From: JALCRY01 sp050946575
GTDB taxonomy: Bacteria; Bacillota; Clostridia; Peptostreptococcales; Anaerovoracaceae
NCBI GenBank assembly: GCA_050946575.1
Contig: JBMNVB010000008.1
Span: 11,026-75,025, forward strand
Direction of reading: 5' to 3'
Length of the DNA stretch: 64,000 nucleotides
Below the pieces are notes generated by a model. The model was not told where the DNA came from, ran no database searches, and saw only the letters and a program-made list of their open reading frames with translations. Positions 1 to 9,680 of this stretch are shown in pieces. Position 1 is the first letter of the stretch; the number at the start of each line of letters is the position of its first letter. The translations under genes were made by a program, and so were the position numbers.

Positions 1-8
1 GGGCCCGG

Positions 9-237
9 TTTGCGGGCGTAGAACCGGCCCAGATTTGCGAGCGTGGAACCGGCCCAGATTTGCGGGCGTGGAAACGGCCCCGATTTGCGGGCGTGGAAAC
101 GGCCCCAGATTTGCGAGCGTGGAAACGGCCCCAGATTTGCGAGCGTGGAACCGGCCCCGATTTGCGGGCGTGGAAACGGCCCCAGATTTGCGAGCGTGGA
201 AACGGCCCCAGATTTGCGAGCGTGGAACCGGCCCCGA
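9..237. repeat. 25-26 bp tandem repeat, nine copies
   Basis: Nine head-to-tail units begin with TTTGCGGGCG or TTTGCGAGCG and end in GGCCC(C)(A)GA. Because the unit length alternates between 25 and 26 bp, all three plus-strand frames stay open; the resulting arginine- and proline-rich translations are repeat artefacts. The last unit runs directly into the repeat element at 246. Confidence 0.9.
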
Positions 238-245
238 TTTTGGAA

Positions 246-431
246 AATGAGCAGAAATGGTGGGGTCTTTTTGTATATGGAAAATACCCCACACAAATTC
301 CAACGTTCATGGTCCCTCGGCTATCCAGAAATTTACAATTCCCGAAATTTCCCTCGAATCAATCCCCGCAGCCCGGCAAAAAGGGTGGGGTATTTTCATA
401 TATTGAAATTTCCCCACCTTTTTTGCTCATT
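246..431 (+). repeat. Family A element, copy A1 (186 bp)
   Basis: The element is bounded by AATGAGCA on the left and TGCTCATT on the right. Just inside each end lies a GGTGGGG...CCCCAC hairpin with an AT-rich loop, and the left part carries CCAACGTT. It has no coding capacity. Other copies are at 525, 15797, 18638, 18905, 50242 and 54144. The fixed length and inverted ends resemble a MITE, but no transposase or target duplication is visible. Confidence 0.85.
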
Positions 432-524
432 CCTGTTCTGGACCGGTCCGATCCCACCTCAAAACGACCTGCCGCCGCCCTGTTTCCCTTTATTCTGATG
501 CTCCGGGCATTGCTGATTTTGTGA

Positions 525-710
525 AATGAGCAAAAATGGTGGGGTATTTTTGTATATAAAAAATACCCCACACAAATTTCAACGTTTATGGCCCCTCGGT
601 CAGCCAGAAATTGACAATTCCCGAAAATCCCCTCGCATCAATCCCCGCAGCCCGGCAAAAAAGGTGGGGTATTTTCATATATTGAAATTTCCCCACCTTT
701 TTTGCTCATC
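525..710 (+). repeat. Family A element, copy A2 (186 bp)
   Basis: This copy has the same ends, subterminal GTGGGG hairpins and internal TTTCAACGTTT as A1 and the same orientation. It lies 93 bp after A1, and that spacer shows no gene or clear signal. Confidence 0.85.
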
Positions 711-1097
711 CTCGTGCTGGAGTGCTCAGAATCGCAGGCCATGACCCGAAATCACTCGGATCTCAGGCCTGTATCCGGCACCCGGCCATAAAATAACACG
801 TTTTTCACAAAATCAATTCCGGATCCCGCGCGAGCTCTGTCCCGCGGTCCGTTCCGGCCCCGGCACACCGCCGCTCGCCCGGCCCGATACCGAACTCAAC
901 TCGTCCAAGTTCCGAACTCAGTTCCGGCCCCGGCACACCGCCGCTCGCCCGGCCCCGATGCCAAATTCAGCCGCCGGCCGCAGCCAGTCGCCGGCCCTCG
1001 CCCGGCTCCGATTCATCACTTGCGTCAGCCCCGGCGCACCGGCCCGCGTCAGCCTCGGTTCCCAGCCTCAGCCGCCGCCACGCCCAAATCCCGGCCC
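711..1097. other. Gene-free GC-rich stretch with a 35 bp direct repeat
   Basis: The only clear structure is an exact 35 bp direct repeat at 851-885 and 921-955, beginning GTTCCGGCCC, 70 bp apart. I see no promoter, terminator or RNA. Open frames here read as proline/arginine-rich low-complexity sequence. Confidence 0.6.
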
Positions 1098-2747
1098 CTA
1101 TCTCTCAGCAAACGCCCGGACCCTGGCCCTCACGCGCTCTTCTCCGAGTATCTGCTGTATTTCCCAGATGTCCGGCGACTGGGCGCGCCCGGTCACCGCG
1201 ATCCGGATCACCTGGCTCACGTGACCGACGTGGCCCTTGTACTTGTCCGGTTCCTTCTTGTAGTCCTTCGGCCTCGGGGCGTAGCCCAGGCTCTCAGCAA
1301 TGTCGCGGATCTTTCCGAACCAGGCGTTCTGGTCGTCGGACTGATCGTAAGTTTCCAGGTACTTCTCCAGGATCGCCTTCTCGTCGCCGCGGACCTCTTC
1401 AGGCACATCGTCCCTGATCTCGAAACGCTCGTCGAAGAAATAACTGATATAATCGAACATCTGCGGCGCATTGACGAAGTCCTTCCGCGGCTTCTTCCCC
1501 GTGCGGCCGAGGTCCAGGATCGGTTCGACATAGGACTCGCGGCCCTTCAGGATCTCCGCGATTTCAGGATCGTACTCTTCGGCCCATCCGTGCATGAATG
1601 CGAACAGGTCGGCGGCGCTGATCCTGACCAGCACGTCCTTCGAAACGTCGTTCAGCTTATTGATGTCGAACAGAGCGCCCGACGTGCTCATCTTCTTCGT
1701 CGTGAAATTGAAATCATCAATGCCGGCGTCCGGGTGGGCGGCTCTCCATTCCTCGTAGTTCGAGTTCAGGAGCGTCAGCAGATATTCGCGGACGGCCTGC
1801 GGATGATATCCCATTTCTTTATAGTACCCGAGCCTGAGTTCGGGGTCCTTTCTCTTCGAGAGTTTCCTCTTGTTCCCGTTCTCGTCCAGTTTCATGAGCT
1901 GGGCCGTGTGGCAGTACACAGGTCTGCGCCATCCCATTTTAGAGAACAGCTCGACGTGGATCGGCAGCGTTGACAGCCATTCCTCGCCTCTGACGACATG
2001 CGTCGTCCGCATCAGGTGATCGTCGACGACGTGCGCGAAATGGTACGTCGGGATCCCGTTCGCCTTCAGGATAACGACATCCTGGCAGTTCTCGGGCATT
2101 GTCAGCATGCCGCGGATCGCGTCCTTCACCTTTATCTCGGCCGGGTCTTCCATATTCCCGTCCGAACGGAGCCTGAGCACCCAGCTCTGCCCCGCGTCTA
2201 TACGCTCCTTCACATCATCAAACGACAGATCGCGGCACTTCGCGTACTTTCCGTAAACGCCGGGAGTCACCTGCTCCTTCTGCTGCGATTCACGTATTGA
2301 TGCGATCTCTTCCTCCGTCATGAAGCACGGATACGCCGCGCCGTTTTTCACGAGATACTTCGCCATCGCGCGGTAGATCTCCCCGCGCTCGCTCTGGGTA
2401 TACGGACCGTACGCGCCGGTCTCGCCGTCCTTCGCCGCGCCCTCGTCGAACGCGATGCCGAAATACTCGAGCGAGTCGATTATCACATCGACCGCCCCCT
2501 CGACGTAGCGCTTGTCGTCCGTATCCTCTATCCTGAGGTAGAACACGCCGCCGCTCTGGTGCGCAAGGCGCTCATCGACGAACGCGCCGTACAGGTTCCC
2601 GAGATGCATGAATCCGGTCGGGCTCGGACCGAGCCTCGTGACCTTCGCGCCCTCCGGCAGTTCGCGCGGCGGGTACATCCGCTCGTAATCGTCCGGCGTC
2701 CTGTCGATCCCCGGAAACAGCAGCTCCGCAAGTTTATCGTGATCCAT
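1098..2747 (-). CDS. gltX: Glutamyl-tRNA synthetase
   Basis: A class I aminoacyl-tRNA synthetase that charges tRNA with glutamate. The protein has 549 residues. The N-terminal Rossmann domain carries GPSPTGFMHLGN (HIGH-type motif, His48), and KLSKR at 295-299 is the KMSKS-type loop. The C-terminal third is the anticodon-binding region. The ATG at 2747 was chosen because AAAGGAGAAG lies just upstream; the open frame extends to 2828 into the preceding gene without another ribosome site. It is the last gene of a long minus-strand train, 11 bp after the DUF362 gene. Discriminating or non-discriminating specificity for tRNA-Gln cannot be told from the sequence by eye. Confidence 0.93.
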   Translation of the reverse strand: MDHDKLAELLFPGIDRTPDDYERMYPPRELPEGAKVTRLGPSPTGFMHLGNLYGAFVDERLAHQSGGVFYLRIEDTDDKRYVEGAVDVIIDSLEYFGIAFDEGAAKDGETGAYGPYTQSERGEIYRAMAKYLVKNGAAYPCFMTEEEIASIRESQQKEQVTPGVYGKYAKCRDLSFDDVKERIDAGQSWVLRLRSDGNMEDPAEIKVKDAIRGMLTMPENCQDVVILKANGIPTYHFAHVVDDHLMRTTHVVRGEEWLSTLPIHVELFSKMGWRRPVYCHTAQLMKLDENGNKRKLSKRKDPELRLGYYKEMGYHPQAVREYLLTLLNSNYEEWRAAHPDAGIDDFNFTTKKMSTSGALFDINKLNDVSKDVLVRISAADLFAFMHGWAEEYDPEIAEILKGRESYVEPILDLGRTGKKPRKDFVNAPQMFDYISYFFDERFEIRDDVPEEVRGDEKAILEKYLETYDQSDDQNAWFGKIRDIAESLGYAPRPKDYKKEPDKYKGHVGHVSQVIRIAVTGRAQSPDIWEIQQILGEERVRARVRAFAER

Positions 2748-2758
2748 TTTCTTCTCCT

Positions 2759-3925
2759 TTATTCGTAATCGTATTCCGCGCGTCCGCGCAGCATTGTATT
2801 CACTACCGTATTGTTCCGCGGGGGGCATCCCTCAGCAATGCGCAGCCCATGGTCATGGGCATATCTCTCCGCGCAGGCTCCGACGCAGACTACATGCTCA
2901 GGGTCCGGGTCTTCCGGCGCCCCGCTCCCGGGACGGCCCGCTATCACCGAGAGATCCGCCGTGTATCCGAGAAGATCCTCATCCCGCATATCGGTGAGCG
3001 CGCTCATGACTGAATTCCTGCAGCCGGTGCACGCCGTCTCGTCGAATATCATCCCGAACGATTCCGGCAGCCCTTCGATCACGGTCTCATGCGACCGGAC
3101 GAAACGCTCCGCGACGTCCCCGATCCGTTCGCCGATGACTTCTATCTCATTAAGATCGGCTGTCCCGAGTCCCGCTGCTCCGGCCGCTGCGGTTATCGGG
3201 ACCTCTTCGGGACCGAATCCCATGATCTTCCCGCAGACCGCCTCGCACGCGACGATATCCTTAGAAGCGATGATCAGATCCTTTCGCTTCGTGTCTCCGA
3301 ACACCGGTCCCATGCCCTCGGCGGCGTAAGTCCCGTCGACGATCTCGAGCGACGGCCTGATGACGCTGTTCAGTTCGACGACACGTTCCACGAGCCCGCG
3401 CCTGTGGAACATCTTTTTCGAACTGTCGGGCATCACGCCCTTCATATTCTTCATGCCCAGAGTGATCCCGCATTGATCGTGCGTCTTCATGACCGGCACG
3501 GTGATTATTACATCCGCCTGCGTGACGAATTCCCACGTCGTAACATTTTCGGACAGGCGGTATTCCCGCCCGCCGTCCGTTTTCAGGTCGACGACCGGTA
3601 TCCCGGCTTCCCGGATGTTATTATATCCGCAGAACAGGATCACGTCACGCGTGTCGGCACCGACGGACGCTGATTCGGCTACTGCCGGGCGGCCGCCGTA
3701 CTCCTTCACGATCTCCGCGGCGGCGAGACATACCTCCCACCGCGTGACGGCGCCGGAAAGCCTTGCTTCCGGGACCGCGACCATGTTCGGCTTTATCAGC
3801 ACCCGGTCGCACGGTCTTATTATATCCTCGAGCCCGCCGAGGTCTTCCGCGGCCTGCCTCACGGCGGCCCTGATCCCGGCGAGATCGTCGCTTTCGGTTT
3901 TTCTTACGGAAACAGGGGATCTCAT
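2759..3925 (-). CDS. DUF362 domain-containing protein
   Basis: A 388-residue protein of the DUF362 family, which is common in anaerobes and often fused to or encoded near iron-sulfur proteins; no function is established. The family core is visible: LIKPNMV near residue 45, a VPVMKTHDQCGITLGMKN segment in the middle, then a cysteine-containing C-terminal part (ACTGCRN and VCVGACAERYA) that could bind a metal or cluster. It starts 4 bp after ahcY and ends 11 bp before gltX, so it is almost certainly cotranscribed with them. Confidence 0.8.
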   Translation of the reverse strand: MRSPVSVRKTESDDLAGIRAAVRQAAEDLGGLEDIIRPCDRVLIKPNMVAVPEARLSGAVTRWEVCLAAAEIVKEYGGRPAVAESASVGADTRDVILFCGYNNIREAGIPVVDLKTDGGREYRLSENVTTWEFVTQADVIITVPVMKTHDQCGITLGMKNMKGVMPDSSKKMFHRRGLVERVVELNSVIRPSLEIVDGTYAAEGMGPVFGDTKRKDLIIASKDIVACEAVCGKIMGFGPEEVPITAAAGAAGLGTADLNEIEVIGERIGDVAERFVRSHETVIEGLPESFGMIFDETACTGCRNSVMSALTDMRDEDLLGYTADLSVIAGRPGSGAPEDPDPEHVVCVGACAERYAHDHGLRIAEGCPPRNNTVVNTMLRGRAEYDYE

Positions 3926-3929
3926 ATCG

Positions 3930-5198
3930 CTACACCTTCCAGCTGTTGAGATATTCCCGCTGCTCGTCGGTCAGAGTATCTATCTCCGTTCCCCAGGCTT
4001 CGAGTTTTCTTCTCGCTATGAGCGTATCTATTTCCTTCGAAACGTCGATCACTTTGTTCTCGAGCTGACCTCTGTGCTCTTTTATGTACAGCGCCGACAA
4101 TGCCTGCACCGCGAACGAAAGGTCCATGATCTCTGCGGGGTGGCCGTCCGCCGCCGCGATATTCACGAGCCTTCCCTCGGCAATGACATTGACGCGTTTT
4201 CCGTTGGGGAGCGTATATGCCATTATATTAGCGCGCGCTTCCTTTTTATCGACCGCCGCCTCCTCAAGGCCCGCCATGTCTATCTCCACATTGAAATGAC
4301 CTGCGTTCGCGAGTATCGCGCCGTCCTTCATGTTCATCATGTGGTCGACTGTGACCGTCCTGCAGCACCCGGTCGCAGAGATGAAGAAGTCCCCGAGCGG
4401 CGCGGCTTTCGCCATCGGCATGACGTCGTATCCGTCCATGCGCGCTTCCATCGCCTTTATCGGATCTATCTCAGTCACGATAACGCGGGCGCCGAGCGCG
4501 TCCGCTCTCATGGCAATGCCGCGCGAGCACCATCCGTATCCCGCGACGACTACTGTCTTCGATGCGATGATAAGGTTCGTGTTCCGCATGATGCTGTCCC
4601 ATACCGACTGTCCCGTTCCGTAGCGGTTGTCGAACAGGTGCTTGCAGTCGGCGTCGTTCACGGCGCACATCGGGAACGCGAGCACGCCTTGCCGCTCCAT
4701 GGCCTTCAGCCTTATGATGCCCGTCGTCGTCTCCTCGCATCCGCCCCAGACATCCTCCGCGAGATCCTTTCTCTTCCCGTGGAGCATCGATACCAGGTCG
4801 CCGCCGTCGTCTATCACTATGTTGGGCTTATGCGACAGACACATTTCTATGTGGCGTTCGTATTCTTCCTGCGTCGCGCCGTGATACGCGAACACGCTCA
4901 CTCCGTTTTCCGCGAGCGCCGCCGCTACGTCATCCTGAGTAGAAAGCACATTCGACCCGGTGGCGCGCAGGTCCGCCCCGCCGGCGGCCAGCACGAGACA
5001 CAGATATGCGGTCTTCGCTTCCATGTGGATGGACAGCGATATCTTCACGCCCTCAAACGGTCTCGTCTCTTTGAATTCCTTCTCGATGCCGTTAAGGAGC
5101 GGCATGTTGCGCCTCACCCAGTCGATCTTCTCCTGACCGGACGGGGCGAGAGAAATGTCGCGGACCTCGTATCCGCGCATTGATTTATCTTCTGACAT
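3930..5198 (-). CDS. ahcY: S-adenosylhomocysteine hydrolase
   Basis: Reversibly splits S-adenosylhomocysteine into adenosine and homocysteine with bound NAD, removing the inhibitory product of SAM-dependent methylation. The 422-residue protein shows the substrate-domain residues His58 and Asp130-Asp131 and the CEETTTG segment near 154-160. The NAD-binding motif is VVVAGYGWCSRG (Gly220, Gly222, Gly227). The family tail is present at the C-terminus. It lies between glmS and the DUF362 gene. The homocysteine it makes could feed the MetH encoded at about 44 kb. Confidence 0.93.
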   Translation of the reverse strand: MSEDKSMRGYEVRDISLAPSGQEKIDWVRRNMPLLNGIEKEFKETRPFEGVKISLSIHMEAKTAYLCLVLAAGGADLRATGSNVLSTQDDVAAALAENGVSVFAYHGATQEEYERHIEMCLSHKPNIVIDDGGDLVSMLHGKRKDLAEDVWGGCEETTTGIIRLKAMERQGVLAFPMCAVNDADCKHLFDNRYGTGQSVWDSIMRNTNLIIASKTVVVAGYGWCSRGIAMRADALGARVIVTEIDPIKAMEARMDGYDVMPMAKAAPLGDFFISATGCCRTVTVDHMMNMKDGAILANAGHFNVEIDMAGLEEAAVDKKEARANIMAYTLPNGKRVNVIAEGRLVNIAAADGHPAEIMDLSFAVQALSALYIKEHRGQLENKVIDVSKEIDTLIARRKLEAWGTEIDTLTDEQREYLNSWKV

Positions 5199-5220
5199 TT
5201 ATTCCTCCAAAAATGACAGA

Positions 5221-5238
5221 AGCGCCCGGCCGGGCGCT
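5221..5238 (-). terminator. Perfect 18 bp GC palindrome between glmS and ahcY
   Basis: AGCGCCCGGCCGGGCGCT is a perfect inverted repeat just after the glmS stop. On the minus strand it is followed by a T-rich but interrupted tract, so it could be a leaky terminator or an mRNA-stabilising hairpin that sets downstream expression. Confidence 0.45.
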
Positions 5239-5249
5239 CCCGCGCTGTT

Positions 5250-7088
5250 CTATTCTACTGTTACAGACTTGGCCAGATTCTTCGGCTTGTCTATATTGCA
5301 GCCTCTGTATTTCGCCACATAGTACGCGAATATCTGCAGCGGCACTACTGTGAGCAGAGGCGTGAGCTCGTCCGGGCATTCCGGGATGGTTATCATCTCG
5401 TCCGCGAGGTTCTCTATGAGCTCGCATCCCTCTTTCGCGACGGCTATGACATATGCGCCGCGTGCCTGGACCTCCTCGATGTTCGAGCCCATCTTTTCGA
5501 CGAGCTCGCTCTGCGTCGCCAGAGCGATGAAGACCGTTCCGTTCTCGACGAGCGCTATCGTCCCGTGCTTCAGTTCGCCGGCGGCTATCGCGAAGGAATT
5601 GATGTATGAGATCTCCTTGAGCTTGAGCGATCCTTCAAGCGATACGGCGGAATCCGGGCCGCGCCCTATGAAGAACATGTCGTTCTCCCTGTGGAACTTT
5701 TCGGCCGCCTTGCTGATCTTCTTTTCCTGATCGAATATCTTATCGAGCTTGCCCGGTATTAGCAGGAGCTCGTCTATCATCCTGTGATAGTATTCGTCCG
5801 TCACTGTGCCTTTCGCCTTCGCGAGATACAGCGCGATCAGGTACATGCAGACGAGCTGCGTCGTGTACGCCTTCGTGGATGCGACCGCGATCTCCGGCCC
5901 CGCCCATGTGTAGAACACGTCGTCCGATTCGCGCGCTACGGAGCTTCCGATAACGTTCACTATCGACAGCACGCGCGCTCCCTTTTCCTTCGCCAGCCTG
6001 AGCGCCTGCAGCGTGTCCTGCGTCTCGCCGGACTGGCTTATGGCGATGAAAAGCGTTCTGTCATCGACGAGCGGATCTCTGTATCTGAACTCCGATGCGA
6101 CATCCGTCTCCACCGTTATCCTCGCCATCTTCTCTATCGCGTATTTCCCGACCATGCCGGCGTGATACGCCGTGCCGCACGCGACGATGTATATCTTGTC
6201 TATATTGTCTATATCCTCTTTCGTCAGGCTGATGCCGTCGAGCTTAATGTTCCCGTTCTCGTCGAGCCTGCGCTTTATCGTTTCCTCGATGCCCTTCGGC
6301 TGCTCCATGATCTCCTTCATCATGAAGTGCTCGTAGCCGCCCTTCTCCGCGGCGTGGATGTCCCACGTGACCTCGTAAACGTCCTTGTGGATCTCATTCC
6401 CGTCGACATCGTAGATCTTGATCGCGTCCTTCGTCATGATGACGATCTGGCCGTTGTCGATGAAGTATGCCCTGCGCGAATGCTTCAGGAACGCCGGGAT
6501 ATCCGACGCGAGGTAATTGCAGCCGTCGCCGACGCCGGCGACAAGCGGAGTGTCCTTCCTGACAGCCGCGATCTTGTCCGGCTCTTTCGAGCAGACCGCG
6601 ACGATCGTGTACGTGCCGCGGATCTTCTTCACGACTCTCGAAAGCGCTTCCCTGAGGTCCCCGCACTCGTCGTAGTAAAGGCCGAGCAGATGGGCGACAG
6701 CCTCCGTGTCCGTATCCGACTTGAACACGACGCCGTGGTCCCTGATCAGCCTGTCCTTTATCTCCGCATAGTTCTCGATAATCCCGTTGTGCACTATCGC
6801 GACGGTATTGTCCCCGTTGCAGTGCGGGTGGGCATTGGTGTCGGACGGCACGCCGTGCGTGGCCCATCTCGTGTGCCCGATGCCGATATTGCTCTCAAAG
6901 TCGCTGTCCTTCACGATGGTCTCGAGATTCGAGAGGCCGCCGACCTTTTTTCTGACTTCCAGCTTTCCGTCTTTCACCAATGCGATGCCCGAAGAATCAT
7001 AGCCCCTGTATTCGAGGTTTTTCAGTCCTTCGAGAATAATTTCCTTCGCGTTGTTTTCGCTTCCTACGTATCCTACGATTCCGCACAT
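5250..7088 (-). CDS. glmS: Glutamine--fructose-6-phosphate aminotransferase (isomerizing)
   Basis: Makes glucosamine-6-phosphate from fructose-6-phosphate and glutamine, the first committed step toward UDP-GlcNAc and peptidoglycan. The 612-residue length is normal. Residues 1-220 form the class II glutamine amidotransferase domain with the N-terminal nucleophile Cys2 (MCGIVGYVG). Two SIS sugar-isomerase domains follow, and the C-terminus ends KNLAKSVTVE as in the family. It follows glmM by 16 bp. No glmS ribozyme is possible in so short a gap. Confidence 0.97.
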   Translation of the reverse strand: MCGIVGYVGSENNAKEIILEGLKNLEYRGYDSSGIALVKDGKLEVRKKVGGLSNLETIVKDSDFESNIGIGHTRWATHGVPSDTNAHPHCNGDNTVAIVHNGIIENYAEIKDRLIRDHGVVFKSDTDTEAVAHLLGLYYDECGDLREALSRVVKKIRGTYTIVAVCSKEPDKIAAVRKDTPLVAGVGDGCNYLASDIPAFLKHSRRAYFIDNGQIVIMTKDAIKIYDVDGNEIHKDVYEVTWDIHAAEKGGYEHFMMKEIMEQPKGIEETIKRRLDENGNIKLDGISLTKEDIDNIDKIYIVACGTAYHAGMVGKYAIEKMARITVETDVASEFRYRDPLVDDRTLFIAISQSGETQDTLQALRLAKEKGARVLSIVNVIGSSVARESDDVFYTWAGPEIAVASTKAYTTQLVCMYLIALYLAKAKGTVTDEYYHRMIDELLLIPGKLDKIFDQEKKISKAAEKFHRENDMFFIGRGPDSAVSLEGSLKLKEISYINSFAIAAGELKHGTIALVENGTVFIALATQSELVEKMGSNIEEVQARGAYVIAVAKEGCELIENLADEMITIPECPDELTPLLTVVPLQIFAYYVAKYRGCNIDKPKNLAKSVTVE

Positions 7089-7104
7089 TTGACTTTCCTC
7101 CTGA

Positions 7105-8457
7105 TCATCCGAATTTTTTGCCGATAAACGCGGCGAGATCCCTCGCCATGCCGGCGATCCTGTCTTCTTCCTCTCCCTCGAGCATGACTCTCACGAGAGG
7201 CTCGGTGCCGGACGGTCTTATAAGGACGCGCCCTCTGCCGTTCATTTCATCTTCTATTTTCCTTATCTTCTCCTGTGTCTCTTCGTCCTGTTTATATGCT
7301 TCCTTGTTCTCGTTCCTGACCTTCGCGTTCACGAGCACCTGCGGATAGATCGGAACTTCATCCGCGAGTTCGGAAGGCTTCTTCCCGCTCGCGAGCACGG
7401 CTCTCAGAAGCTGCAGCGACGAAAGGATGCCGTCGCCCGTTGTAGTCTTGTCCTTGAATATCATATGACCGGACTGCTCGCCTCCGAGCGTCGATCCTGT
7501 CTTCAGCATGCTTTCGAGCACATACCTGTCGCCGACGGCCGTGACCTCCGTGCAGCATCCGATACTGTCGAGATATTTATGGAGCCCGAGATTGCTCATG
7601 ACGGTCACTGTCACGCGCCCGTCCGGGAGCCTTCCCTCATCTTTCATCATGCCGGCGCAGATGCACATGATCTTATCGCCGTCCATCACTCTTCCGCGCT
7701 CGTCCACGGCTATGAGCCTGTCCGCGTCACCGTCGAACGCCATGCCCATGAACGCGCCGTTGTCGACCACGGCGCACTGGAGCTTCTCCGGATGCGTCGA
7801 GCCGATGCCGTCGTTGATGTTTATGCCGTTCGGCTGGTCTCCGATCGTCATGACTCTCGCGCCGAGTTTCCTGTATACTTCGCCCGCGATCTTGTACGAC
7901 GCGCCGTTCGCGCAGTCAAGGACGATCTTTCTCCCGCCTATGTCAAGCCCCTCCGCCGAGTCGACAAGGAACCGCTCGTAGACGCTGACCGCGTCTTTCT
8001 CGGCCTTGAGCTTCTTCCCGAGCTGGTCTCCCGTGGCGTTGAGCTCGACGTCGAGATTCTTCATCAGAATATCCTGGATCTCATCCTCTATGGCATCGTC
8101 CAGTTTATATCCCTCACCGTTAAAAAACTTGATCCCGTTATATTCGAACGGATTGTGCGACGCCGAAATGACGACGCCCGCCGTGCAGTGGAAATATCTC
8201 ACGAGATACGCGACCGCCGGCGTCGGAATGATGCTGACGTCGATGACATTTCCGCCTATCGCGAGAACACCTGCCGTCAATGCCGATTTCAGCATGTCGC
8301 AGGATATCCTCGTGTCCGTTCCTATCAATATGACGGGACGCGCCGTGTCCCTGCTGAGAACGTGCGTTGCCGCCTTTCCGAGGTTCATGGCGAACCCCGG
8401 TGTCAGTTCGGTGTTCGCAAGTCCTCTCACACCGTCTGTCCCGAATAATCTGCTCAT
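7105..8457 (-). CDS. glmM: Phosphoglucosamine mutase
   Basis: Converts glucosamine-6-phosphate to glucosamine-1-phosphate. The 450-residue protein begins MSRLFGTDGVRG and has the phosphoserine active site ISASHNP (Ser100), the metal loop AFDGDADR, and the C-terminal phosphate-binding RPSGTEPLVRVM. It sits between cdaR and glmS, the conserved Firmicute order that links c-di-AMP signalling with cell-wall precursor supply; in other Firmicutes GlmM binds CdaA and restrains it. Confidence 0.97.
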   Translation of the reverse strand: MSRLFGTDGVRGLANTELTPGFAMNLGKAATHVLSRDTARPVILIGTDTRISCDMLKSALTAGVLAIGGNVIDVSIIPTPAVAYLVRYFHCTAGVVISASHNPFEYNGIKFFNGEGYKLDDAIEDEIQDILMKNLDVELNATGDQLGKKLKAEKDAVSVYERFLVDSAEGLDIGGRKIVLDCANGASYKIAGEVYRKLGARVMTIGDQPNGININDGIGSTHPEKLQCAVVDNGAFMGMAFDGDADRLIAVDERGRVMDGDKIMCICAGMMKDEGRLPDGRVTVTVMSNLGLHKYLDSIGCCTEVTAVGDRYVLESMLKTGSTLGGEQSGHMIFKDKTTTGDGILSSLQLLRAVLASGKKPSELADEVPIYPQVLVNAKVRNENKEAYKQDEETQEKIRKIEDEMNGRGRVLIRPSGTEPLVRVMLEGEEEDRIAGMARDLAAFIGKKFG

Positions 8458-8474
8458 AAAAACTCCTGTTTATC

Positions 8475-9680
8475 TTATTTTTCGCTGAGTGTGACTTTCA
8501 CTGTCTCAGGTGAGACAGTTACCTCAGATGCGTTGCTGCAGGATACCTTTATCGTGACGGTATGCGTCCCGGCAGTGTATCCGCTCATACTTACATTCAG
8601 CTTTATATCAGCGGCCGACAGCTTGTCGATATAATCCTTTGCGGCCGTGACCTTCACCTTGAATGTTCCGCTTGCGATCTTGTCAGTCAGTCCGTCGGAA
8701 ACGTCAGAGACCGTAATATCCCCTTCATCGAAATCGAACTCCGCGGTCTGCATATCCTGCATGACGATCCTCACGTACAGCCCCGAACTTTCATCCGCGA
8801 GTTCCACGCCGTCAGGCAGCTGCAGAGATAAGGCAATGTTCTGCGTCGATGTTATATCGCTGAGGCTGATGTCGTCAGCCGTGATGCTGTCGATGCTGTC
8901 AAGCGTGTCCTTGCTTCCTTTTATGGTAACTTTCTTCGGGACGTTTTTCGATTCTATCTTATATCCTTCCGGCACCGATCCCGTCAGCGACACCTTCAGA
9001 TTCACTTCCTTTTTCTGGAGCATAGTCGCCGTGACCGTCGCGCTGCTGTCGGACATCCTCACATGGGAAACGGTTTTCCCTGATGAAGTCACAGGCGTGA
9101 GTCCCGCGGTAACTGTCGTCGCACTGTCTTTTATCTGCGATTTCTGTACTGACGCTCTCGCGTACTTCACCTTGTCCACCTGCGTCTTAGTCCCGGACAC
9201 AGTAACTTCGGACGGCGAGATCGTAACATTGCCCGGCTCGAGGGAATCACCCGTGCCTCCGGTGAATCTCGCCTTCGTTTCCACAGTCTTCGTCTCAAGA
9301 TCCGAAACTGTTATCGTGACAGTATCGTCGCTTATTTTCGAGATCTTCACCCCTTCGGGCTTTGTCACCTTCAGCGTGACAGTATTCTGACCGCGCGAAA
9401 GCCCGGATACATCGGCAGTCACCTTTATATCCGACTTATCGACATCATTCACCGCGCGCCTCGTTCCGCTGATCGTGACGTCCACCACGAGCTCTCCCGG
9501 GTCTTCGATCGCGAGTCCCTGATTCCAGAGTATATTTTCATTCGTTATCGTGACAGGTATCGAGACGAACGTCTTTTTCGTCTGCGGATTCACCTGCCCG
9601 ACGACATACGCCCACAGAATGATCGCGAGAAGTATCGAGATCACGAGGTTGACTTTGTTGTTCCTAAACATCGTCATCAC
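8475..9680 (-). CDS. cdaR: YbbR-domain regulator of CdaA
   Basis: Extracytoplasmic modulator of the diadenylate cyclase encoded just upstream. The 401-residue protein has one N-terminal membrane anchor (about residues 10-30, NLVISILLAIILWAYVVG) followed by tandem YbbR beta domains with the usual Thr/Val/Asp-rich composition. Its start overlaps the end of cdaA by 17 bp, implying translational coupling. Assignment as CdaR rests on domain plus position. Confidence 0.9.
   Translation of the reverse strand: MMTMFRNNKVNLVISILLAIILWAYVVGQVNPQTKKTFVSIPVTITNENILWNQGLAIEDPGELVVDVTISGTRRAVNDVDKSDIKVTADVSGLSRGQNTVTLKVTKPEGVKISKISDDTVTITVSDLETKTVETKARFTGGTGDSLEPGNVTISPSEVTVSGTKTQVDKVKYARASVQKSQIKDSATTVTAGLTPVTSSGKTVSHVRMSDSSATVTATMLQKKEVNLKVSLTGSVPEGYKIESKNVPKKVTIKGSKDTLDSIDSITADDISLSDITSTQNIALSLQLPDGVELADESSGLYVRIVMQDMQTAEFDFDEGDITVSDVSDGLTDKIASGTFKVKVTAAKDYIDKLSAADIKLNVSMSGYTAGTHTVTIKVSCSNASEVTVSPETVKVTLSEK

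Noticed and set aside
35..524. Overlapping open frames encoding Arg/Pro-rich proteins
   Set aside because: They follow the tandem repeat in three frames and run into a family A element; no ribosome site or family similarity.
246..710. Family A copies as insertion sequences
   Set aside because: At 186 bp they encode nothing, and no matching transposase or target-site duplication is visible here; kept as repeats only.
5200..5249. glmS ribozyme or riboswitch near glmS
   Set aside because: glmS is only 16 bp behind glmM, so there is no room for the ribozyme upstream; the palindrome at 5221 is downstream.
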